From the NCBI RefSeq assembly GCF_011927795.1, contig NZ_JAATJJ010000002.1:682001-746000 (forward strand): a DNA stretch of 64,000 bases. The letters run 5' to 3'. This document shows positions 24,773 to 32,800 of this stretch, one piece after another. This stretch comes from Saonia flava. GTDB taxonomy: Bacteria > Bacteroidota > Bacteroidia > Flavobacteriales > Flavobacteriaceae. Under the pieces are notes generated by a model that saw only the letters and a program-made list of their open reading frames with translations, was not told where the DNA came from and did no database searches. Each line of letters begins with the position of its first letter. Within the stretch, counting starts at the first letter, position 1. The position numbers were made by a program, and so were the translations under genes.

Positions 24773-26353
24773 TTAAACTTGAGCTTTGGCGTTACCTTTA
24801 CTTTGAGATGTAATTACCTGCTCCAATATTTCCCTTATTTCCTTATTTTTAAACTTTATGGCATCGTCCAAAGGTGTGTTTCCCCATCTATCTTTAGGTG
24901 CTAGATTAACCTTCATTCCAACAAGATGTCTAACTACATCTGTTTGTCCTTCACATGCTGCCAAGTGCAAGGGTGTACGCCCATCATAATCTGCTATGTT
25001 TGGACTAACGCCCTCTGCCTCTAACCGAAATATTTCATCCATATCTCCATGACTGGCTGCTCTAATTAATTCCATCACTTTTGATGCCTGCAGCTCACTT
25101 TCTTTTCTTCGGGGATTAATTTTATTTGAATGCCCTATAAGTGAATCGTATTGATGAAAACTAAAACGCTCCACTAGTCGTTCACAAAACTCTACCCCAC
25201 GAACACTGTTTCCCAAATGGTCCAACCTTGGAGACCAAATACTGATTCCCATTACATTTGGAATCACTAGCATTAAAGCGCCTGAAACTCCACTTTTAGC
25301 TGGCAAACCTATCTTAAATGCAAACTCCCCCGAGAAATCATACATACCGCAACTCAACATCAATGAAAGACAATTTTGAACTGTTGATGGCTGAAAAATC
25401 ATATTCCCTGTCAATGGATTGGTACCTGCATTGGCCAGTGTGGCGGCTGCAACAGAAAGGTTGGTGGTACAAGATTCTATTGAGCAACACTGAAAATAGA
25501 ATTCCAAAGTTTCTGTTAGGTTGGTCTTTTCGGGAAAAGCATTTTTCTCACGCATAAAATATGCTAAAGCAAAATTTCTATCTGCTGTTTGCCGCTCAGA
25601 TAAATACACTGAATTATTAAAATTCACCTGCTTCTCTCCGCAGAGTGCTTGCCATGTTTTACTAACTTTATCAAAACGATCAGCAATATTATTTTCCCTA
25701 TCTATTAAAGAAGTACTCATTATAGCTCCGGCATTGATCATAGGATTATGGGGCAGACCGCGAGAATTTAATGTTAGTTCATTAAAGGAATGTCCGCTAG
25801 GCTCACGGCCTACATGACTATGTACTTTTTCTCCACCAAGTTCTTCCAGAGCAAGACAATAATTAACGGGCTTACATGAAGACTGCAGGCAAAAATTAAC
25901 AGTGGCATCCCCCAAGGAGAATCGCTGTCCGTCCACAGTACAAATGGAAATAGCAAATTGATTTGGATTTACACGTGCTAGTTGGGGAATATAATCGGCA
26001 ACATTACCTTTTCTATTTTTTAATGTTTCCAAAAACATTTTTTCAACCTCCTTACAGAAGGATTCAAAATCTGGAATAACCAAATTTTCTGTAAGCGATT
26101 TTTTAATCAATGCATTCTGCTTAAGAATTTCATTGAAATCAACTTGTGTTATGGCCTTAAATATTTTCTCTTCCTTTCCCCGTAAATTGAATGTATTGAG
26201 TACTTCCTGTATTCTAGGGTCATCCAACAAAATACCTGCTCGGGCCAATTGAACCAAAAATTTATCGGATTCTATGGTGTTTTTCTTGCCATGATCCAAC
26301 ATTTTAAAAAGCGAATCAGCTGCACTGTTATCAATTTGTGTAGTAGTTATCAT
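24773..26353 (-). CDS. glsA: Glutaminase with helical N-domain and ankyrin repeats
   Basis: Hydrolyses glutamine to glutamate and ammonia. A 526-aa protein with the layout of animal GLS. An N-terminal helical/EF-hand-like region (about 10-110, DSLFKMLDHGKKNTIESDKF) is followed by a serine-dependent glutaminase domain (about 115-400). In it, S158-S-C-K161 is the nucleophile/base motif, with GREPSGHSFNELTLN, PHNPMINAGAI and AKSGVSGALMLV conserved. C-terminal ankyrin repeats (about 430-520) include DGRTPLHLAACEGQTDVVRHL and WGNTPLDDAIKF. Most bacterial GlsA are about 310 aa and lack both flanking domains. Cytoplasmic; single gene. Confidence 0.92.
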   Translation of the reverse strand: MITTTQIDNSAADSLFKMLDHGKKNTIESDKFLVQLARAGILLDDPRIQEVLNTFNLRGKEEKIFKAITQVDFNEILKQNALIKKSLTENLVIPDFESFCKEVEKMFLETLKNRKGNVADYIPQLARVNPNQFAISICTVDGQRFSLGDATVNFCLQSSCKPVNYCLALEELGGEKVHSHVGREPSGHSFNELTLNSRGLPHNPMINAGAIMSTSLIDRENNIADRFDKVSKTWQALCGEKQVNFNNSVYLSERQTADRNFALAYFMREKNAFPEKTNLTETLEFYFQCCSIESCTTNLSVAAATLANAGTNPLTGNMIFQPSTVQNCLSLMLSCGMYDFSGEFAFKIGLPAKSGVSGALMLVIPNVMGISIWSPRLDHLGNSVRGVEFCERLVERFSFHQYDSLIGHSNKINPRRKESELQASKVMELIRAASHGDMDEIFRLEAEGVSPNIADYDGRTPLHLAACEGQTDVVRHLVGMKVNLAPKDRWGNTPLDDAIKFKNKEIREILEQVITSQSKGNAKAQV

Positions 26354-26759
26354 AATGTTTATTTTTTTTGAAAAAAAGAGGGAAGAAAAGCCATGGCTAG
26401 ATGGCCTTTCTTCAACTAACTCTCCTCCTATATACCTATAAGTTTATACCAGTGTTGTTCTCTATATTTTTGAAGTAATCCATATAGACAGCATTTGACA
26501 CTTATCATCTAAATATCCTCTTCAAGAATGTTTATAGATGGCCAATTAATGGACTTCCTTAAAAATTTAATCTTGGAACAGACGCTGGACGGTATCTCCT
26601 TTTAATATTCCAGACATAACCTATTGTATTCTTTGGTTTCTCTATACGGGTGTTATGATGTATTGTTTTCAAATTTCTTACTGTTTTGCATATCCCTTTT
26701 CAAGAAATATTGTTTTGTTAAGTTTATTAAATAGAATAGTCAATTATCCTTATTAAACT
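26354..26759. other. Gene-free spacer
   Basis: About 400 bp between glsA and the small repeat-protein gene, both on the minus strand. I find no coding-like frame, strong hairpin or clear promoter box. It presumably carries the glsA promoter; nothing else is supported. Confidence 0.4.
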
Positions 26760-27095
26760 CTATTGGATTATTTCACTACTACTTTCCATGCTCGCCCAAT
26801 AATCATCATGTTCAGGGCGTGTATTTTTGGCTTTCGGTCCTGTAATGATTTTTCGTTGTTCGTATACTACAGCAATCCTTTCACATTTATCTTCCCAAAG
26901 TTTCAGATTTTTGGCCTTTGGGCCAGTAAGTGGTTTGTGGTTGTGATTTTTAACCATTACAATTGAAGATTCCCTAGGGTTCTCCCATGGTTTGCGATTT
27001 TTGGCCTCTGGACCAGTTAATTGGTTTTGCTGGGCACTCATGAACCAAATTGATAATAGGCAGAGTCCGATTGTTATGAAAATTCTGTTTTTCAT
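26760..27095 (-). CDS. Small exported protein with three TGPxAKN repeats
   Basis: A 111-aa protein with a signal peptide (IFITIGLCLLSIWFMSAQ). The mature chain consists of three spaced copies of [LI]TGP[EK]AKN at residues 26-33, 56-63 and 84-91 (spacing 30 and 28). The first two are followed by KPWE or KLWE and then a Glu/Arg-rich linker. The DNA of the three copies is also recognisably similar, so they arose by internal duplication. Family and function not recognised. Upstream lies the divergently regulated region of the AraC-fusion gene, on the same strand. Confidence 0.65.
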   Translation of the reverse strand: MKNRIFITIGLCLLSIWFMSAQQNQLTGPEAKNRKPWENPRESSIVMVKNHNHKPLTGPKAKNLKLWEDKCERIAVVYEQRKIITGPKAKNTRPEHDDYWASMESSSEIIQ

Positions 27096-27249
27096 GATAT
27101 TTGTTATTTTTATTGTTTTACGGATGCAAAAGTATAGGGCAATGAAGGTGTATTGTTAGCACAAATCCGAAAAATTCGTGAACATTTCCGACTTGTTCAT
27201 AGTACAAAACCGACCACTTATAACAATTCCGACAAATGCTATTTAAGGC

Positions 27250-28923
27250 CTATTCCTTTTTCTGAAGTAAAGACGAAGGGCTTAATCCAAACTCCTTTTT
27301 GAAAGATTTAGAGAAGTAGGACGGGTTGGAAAAACCTGTCTGATAAGCAATTTCAGCTATATTGTTCTGCTGTTGAAGAAGCAGTTCCTTTGCCCGGTGC
27401 AAGCGCACCGAAGAAATTAATTGAATTGGCGATTTATTAGTGGTAGCTTTAAGTTTTCGCTGCAGTTGACGCTCACTAATGCCAATTTCTTTGCAAAGCA
27501 CCTCAACGCCAAAAAGTTCATCATCCAGATGCGCATCAATGCATTGCAATACATTCTCCAATATGGAATCGTATTTAGGAAGTTTGTGGGGAAATACTAT
27601 ATTGCTAGGTTGGTTATCGGATCTAGAGTCATCCGTAACCCCATATAGTAAAAGTGATTCACCTGTTGAGGGTTCAATTACAGATTTATTTTGTGTAAAA
27701 TTTAAGCCTGCCCCAGATAAAAGATATTTTACAGTCTGTGTCACCAAAATTTGATTGGAACCCGCCTGCCCAAAGATAGACTCTATCAATAAACCCGTTT
27801 CTTTACTTATAAAATGAGACTCATCCACTGCACCTTCTTTGATATGAATACCTATTACTATTTGTGCATTTAAACTTTTGGCAGTATCAATTAAACCGAA
27901 TGCACAATTAACCGCTTTACTTGGCCCCTCAAAATTGGCAATAAAGGTTTGCCCATCACCTTGAATCACCTTTCCACGGTATTGGCCAACATATTGAGCA
28001 AAAAACTCTTGTTGATCATCATTGGGTCTTTGACTTGAAATAATCCGTGCTGCTCCTATAGTGAAAAGCTGTTGCTCATAGTTTTTATCCGGATTCTTTT
28101 TTAAAACAAATAGCTTCATTTGATCAAGAACTTCCTTTGTCTTCCCGACCCAAAAAAGATGGTCACTTCCATCCAGTTCCACAAACTTTGCTCCTTCAAT
28201 TCGGTCAGCAATAAATCTTCCTTCCTCAATTTTCACATCGATATCATTTGTTCGTTGCATAATAAGTGTCGGAACTTTTATGGAACCTAAAATGTTAATG
28301 ATATCCACCTCAGTGTTCATTTTGGTAAGTACAAGGGCTGCACTAGGGCTAGCTCCTGAGCGAAAATAATTGGCGAGCCAATCCATGAACTCCTTATCGT
28401 TAGTTTTGGAAGGAGCTAAAGATTCCAGACCTATTTCTCCACTTCCCCAGCTGTTCTCGATCATATCGTAAACAGCTTGGCGTTCCCCGTCTTTTGGAGC
28501 CCATGGATAATTTTCTGCATACCTTCGTTTGGCGAAAATTCCAAATGTAATCAAGGAAATAGTGCGGTTGGGATAGGTTGCTGCAAACAGTGCAGAAACC
28601 GACCCTCCTTCTGAATGCCCAAAGAGAACTGCCTTTTCCGACTGTACTGCGTCCATGACCGCTCTTATATCATCCATTCTTTCCTCTAGAGTAGAAAGTT
28701 CTACAATACGATCGGATAGACCAGTGCCTCTTTTATCAAATAAAATAACCCTGGCTATTTTACCTAATTCCAATAAAAAATTCACCAATTCCGGACAAGC
28801 CCACATCAAATCAATATTGGACACCCATCCCGGAATATAAACCAAGTCAATTTTGCCAGAACCAAAAACTTGGTATGCAATATTGATACTCCCGCTTTTT
28901 GTATATTGGGTCGTGGGTTTCAT
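27250..28923 (-). CDS. Alpha/beta-hydrolase - cyclase-homology - AraC triple-domain regulator
   Basis: A 557-aa cytoplasmic protein. Residues 1-275: alpha/beta hydrolase with nucleophile S104 in FGHSEGG, oxyanion PGWVSN, acid in RTNDIDV and His in DGSDHLFW. Residues about 290-430: sequence like class III adenylyl/guanylyl cyclase domains (FFAQYVGQYRGKVIQGDG, FIANFEGPSKAVNCAFGL, IGIHIKEG), lacking a clear pair of metal Asp residues, so probably a binding and not a catalytic domain. Residues about 457-557: AraC-type double HTH (ISERQLQRKLKA, IAEIAYQTGFSNPSYFSKSFKKEFG). A ligand-hydrolysing or ligand-sensing transcription factor is the natural reading. A 19-bp palindrome sits 14 bp ahead of its start. 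Confidence 0.85.
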   Translation of the reverse strand: MKPTTQYTKSGSINIAYQVFGSGKIDLVYIPGWVSNIDLMWACPELVNFLLELGKIARVILFDKRGTGLSDRIVELSTLEERMDDIRAVMDAVQSEKAVLFGHSEGGSVSALFAATYPNRTISLITFGIFAKRRYAENYPWAPKDGERQAVYDMIENSWGSGEIGLESLAPSKTNDKEFMDWLANYFRSGASPSAALVLTKMNTEVDIINILGSIKVPTLIMQRTNDIDVKIEEGRFIADRIEGAKFVELDGSDHLFWVGKTKEVLDQMKLFVLKKNPDKNYEQQLFTIGAARIISSQRPNDDQQEFFAQYVGQYRGKVIQGDGQTFIANFEGPSKAVNCAFGLIDTAKSLNAQIVIGIHIKEGAVDESHFISKETGLLIESIFGQAGSNQILVTQTVKYLLSGAGLNFTQNKSVIEPSTGESLLLYGVTDDSRSDNQPSNIVFPHKLPKYDSILENVLQCIDAHLDDELFGVEVLCKEIGISERQLQRKLKATTNKSPIQLISSVRLHRAKELLLQQQNNIAEIAYQTGFSNPSYFSKSFKKEFGLSPSSLLQKKE

Positions 28924-28936
28924 AAATTTGTTCTAA

Positions 28937-28955
28937 TTGATAAGTTACTTATCAA
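28937..28955. promoter_or_regulatory. 19-bp perfect palindrome, possible operator
   Basis: TTGATAAGTTACTTATCAA has 9-bp arms around one T, immediately upstream of the hydrolase-AraC gene. The position suggests autoregulation or a leader hairpin. Binding by the downstream protein is inference only. Confidence 0.4.
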
Positions 28956-29115
28956 ATTGACTCCAACTAGTTAATTAACCTATATGAAGAATCTTTTCAT
29001 ATCAAAATTATAATAAAGACATAAAATTTTAAGCAAATTTATAATAAGATTTTTATGGTTTTATCCAATAGATTCCTTCTTAATCATGTTTTAATTATTG
29101 AATCTGTAAAATAAA

Positions 29116-29844
29116 TTAATTGGTCCTAAAGCTCCATATATCCCCAATACTTGTAGATTGTCCGTCCGAAACATGGATTTGCCAATAATATGTTTGATTA
29201 GGTTCCAAGCTTAGCTCAATACTTTTGGAGTTTCGTCCTGTTTCATACAATTCTGGAGGTGTATCTGCGCCCAAATATATGTCATAGCTCAGCAAGTCGC
29301 CATCCAAATCGGAGGTATCCCATTCAAGAATGACGTTCTCAGAATTAACAGTACTGTTTTGCTTTGGACTATACAAACTTGGATTAAAAGGTATATGATT
29401 AATAATTGGTATGCCTTCCACGTAAAAAGCTGAAGAATTACTAAAATCCCCTTTAACACCCTGCTCATCAATGGCGAGTACACGCCAATAATAATCTTGT
29501 CCATCTTCCATTACCAACATTATACTTGTTTCATCCAAGACCTGATTCTCCACAAATTCTGTAAAGGCTCTGTTAGTAGAAATTTGCATTTGATAGGTCA
29601 AGGGTCCTCCTTCTGGATCCACGGCCTCAGACCAATTAAATGTGATTTCTTGTTTTAGGCATAATTGGTCCTTTTCGGGAAAGACCAAACTAGGAACGGT
29701 AGGTGCAAAATTTTCATTTTCAGAACTTTCATTATTTTCTTCGTTAATTTCTTCTTCTGGTTCTGGCGTTAACGAATCAGTTCTATCACCTTTAGAGCAA
29801 GCCAGAACTAAAAAGCAAAGTACTAAATAGTATATCTTTTTCAT
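29116..29844 (-). CDS. Fibronectin type III-like lipoprotein, last gene of T9SS operon
   Basis: A 242-aa lipoprotein: lipobox FLVLAC16, then an acidic Glu/Asn linker to about residue 45. Two fibronectin type III-like domains follow (NWSEAVDPEGGPLTYQMQIS with YYWRVLAIDEQG, then EWDTSDLDGDLLSYDIYLG with YYWQIHVSDGQ). It overlaps the preceding gene by 4 bp. It repeats the domain type of the 624-aa lipoprotein in the same operon (DIDGDVVTYDIYVG there), so the two are paralogues. A surface or periplasmic adhesion/accessory role for the T9SS cargo upstream is inferred. Confidence 0.8.
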   Translation of the reverse strand: MKKIYYLVLCFLVLACSKGDRTDSLTPEPEEEINEENNESSENENFAPTVPSLVFPEKDQLCLKQEITFNWSEAVDPEGGPLTYQMQISTNRAFTEFVENQVLDETSIMLVMEDGQDYYWRVLAIDEQGVKGDFSNSSAFYVEGIPIINHIPFNPSLYSPKQNSTVNSENVILEWDTSDLDGDLLSYDIYLGADTPPELYETGRNSKSIELSLEPNQTYYWQIHVSDGQSTSIGDIWSFRTN

Positions 29845-32800
29845 TTTTTGACAATCTTAAGTAAGGTTTGTTGGCTATTACCAATCTCAACAATGTACAT
29901 CCCAGGTGGATATGAAGATATATCATAGTGAAAGGAATTGTTAACAACAACTACCGTAGACTCGGACACTAACTGCCCCCCCAATGTAAAAATGTTAATA
30001 CTTACCTGTTTTTCCTTTACAGGGTTGTCATTAAATACCACTGTAAAAGAATCTTTCACTGGGTTTGGGCTTATAAAGGGTTCATTAGAAAAGTAAACAA
30101 TCTCAGTATGTGAAAAGGAACAATTGCTCGAAGATAGAACTTCTATTTTATCACCGTTCTCAGCCCTTAAATTGTATGTAGATTGGCTGGTTTCTGCAAT
30201 TTGATGACCATTTAGCAGAATAGTATAAGGGGACAATCCTCCCTTAAACTCTAATTTAACTTCCTTTGAGGATTTCGTTCCTTTTTTTGACGATACTTCA
30301 AAAGGTTCAGGCTCCCCTATGATAAATTGATAACAATATTTTTTTTCACCATCTATTTCTTCTATACAAAGATTGTATGTTCCTATTGCTAAATCTTCTA
30401 AAATAGTTTCACCGGTAAATTCGTAGGTAAACGTATTTTCATCATTAGATAAAATGGCATAGTAAGTAACCTGTTCCAAACGCGAGGTTATTTGTAAACT
30501 TCCATTAGACATTCCCCTACAACTTGCGTCAGACTGCAACAAAGTAAAAGGGTCTGTAGGCACCACAACAACAAACACCTGGTTATCGGCACGAACACCT
30601 GATATCAAATCTGTCTTTATTAAACCTATTTCAAACTCACCAACTGTATCCCAATCCACAATAAGTTCATTCCCTCTAGTGTAATACGAAACATCGCCAC
30701 TTACGGACCAAATATACCTAGCCTGTTCATCATTCGGAGTTGAGTATACAATTTCCTTACTATTTTCAATCACTTCAGATGGACCAATAATTTCTGGTGC
30801 CGTCATTTCTTTAAGAACTTGAACCGTTATTTGGGTTGGGGCACCAGTAGAACATGTTGCATATGGAGTTACCTCTAGAACGTAAGTTCCAGGGGCTTCC
30901 CATGTAATACGGGCAAAATTATCTTCTGAAACTAAGCTATTCGGTTCGGTAACGGTCCAAACATATTTGTTATCACTATGTTTCAACACTTCATATATCT
31001 CTTGATCACCCACTCTTACAATTTGGTCACCTTGAATATATCCTGCATTCAAAGGACTTGGATCTTCAATTAATTTGAGAACTTCCCCATCATCATTGGA
31101 GATATACAAATTGCCATTGTCAAAATCCATATCCGAAATACTATATTGACCTTGAAAAAAAACATCCCAAGTTAAGCCTCCATCATTGGATTGGTAAATT
31201 GTTCGCCCAATACCAATATACCATTCCAATTCACTCAAGGCAATTATGTTTCGAGTACTAGTAAAATTCCTATCTACCCTTACCCATGTATCACCTTCGT
31301 CAACAGTTCTATAAAAACCATCGTCAGTTGACATTAATCCTACATTGCCGATAAACTTAATCTTAGAAATATATGAAGCACTTGGGTCACTATCTATTTC
31401 AACCCAAGTTACCCCTCCATCCTCAGTTTTTCTCCAAGCCAAACCTAATGAAAAACCAATATTTTCATTAATAAATCTTGTAAATACATGTGGAAAATAA
31501 GAAGACCCATCAATTATCACCCAAGTATCTCCCCCATTTTCAGATTTTAATACTCTTCCATCTGCGCCCCTACCCATTATTAAACTATCACTAATTATAT
31601 CATTTATATCAAAATTGATAGACTCGTCTTTTAAAATCTCTGTCCAATTTTCTCCGCTATCTATACTCTTGTAATAATTATTTAGATTATTGTATACAAA
31701 AAGAGTACTACCTATTTTTTCCCCGTTGTACTTTTCTTCTTCAGTTGGCATGGTAATTTCATTCCATGTTGTACCCTGATCATATGATTTTCTGGTCTGA
31801 CTTGTTGAAAACAAATATCCCTCATCCCCATCAAAAATAATACTTCGTACTTCTCTTGTTCCTATAAGGGAACTAACTTCAGTCCATTCACCACCAAATG
31901 AATTATAATGTATTGAACGGCCGTTACCTGTATAACACCCTCCCCCAACAACTAAAATATCTTCTTGATTATTTGAAGAAAAACCTGATATATCAGAGCA
32001 TAAACTTAATTCAGCTGTATTCCAAGTAATCCCACCATCAGAGGTCTCCCATAAAGCCCCCCCTACAATAAACCCTTGGTTTTCATCTAAAAAATGAATT
32101 TCATCTATCCAACTTCTATAATCCGAATTTATAAGGTTCCATGTTATCCCTCCATCTTCGGTTTTTATTATATCCCGCCCCGATGTTGATGCATATCCAG
32201 TGGTTGAATCTATAAATGAAAAACTTGTTATATCCTCATTGTTAAGACCATCTACTTCCAATTTATGGATTTCCCATGTAATTCCCCCATCCTGAGTGAT
32301 ATAATAGTTTTCATAATCGTCACTAACCATACCAAAGTTATCATCATAAAAATAGAGAGAAATCAAATCATAATAACCAAAATTCTTAGCCTGTGCCCAA
32401 GTCTTTCCCCCATCGTTACTTTCATACAAGTAATTACTTGATGAAAAATTGTTAACAGTAATTAATATTTTTTCAGTGCTCAGTGCTTTAATGAAAGAAT
32501 CTCTATTTGGCCTTATTCCGTCAAGACTCAAGGGCTTCCAACTCATACCAGCATCATCGGTCCGCAGTATTGTCTCTTCACCAAGAATAAAACCTGTATT
32601 TTCATCAACAAAATCAACGCGATATAATGTTGAAGGGTATGGAGAATTACCTAAAAGATTTGACCTTTCCATGACCTGAATCTGTTCCCAATTCAATCCC
32701 TTGTCATAGGTTTTTAACACGGTTCCATTATTGCCAGCCGCAATGGCATCGGTCTCGTTGATAAAATCAACATCGTATATATCACTAGTCAAAGAAATAG

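Noticed and set aside
24701-24904. 67-codon plus-strand frame downstream of ssrA
   Set aside because: Most of it is antisense to glsA and no family or codon signal supports it.
27250-28923. Two genes (hydrolase and separate AraC regulator) joined by error
   Set aside because: The frame is continuous with a recognisable middle domain linking both ends; no internal stop or start with context splits it.
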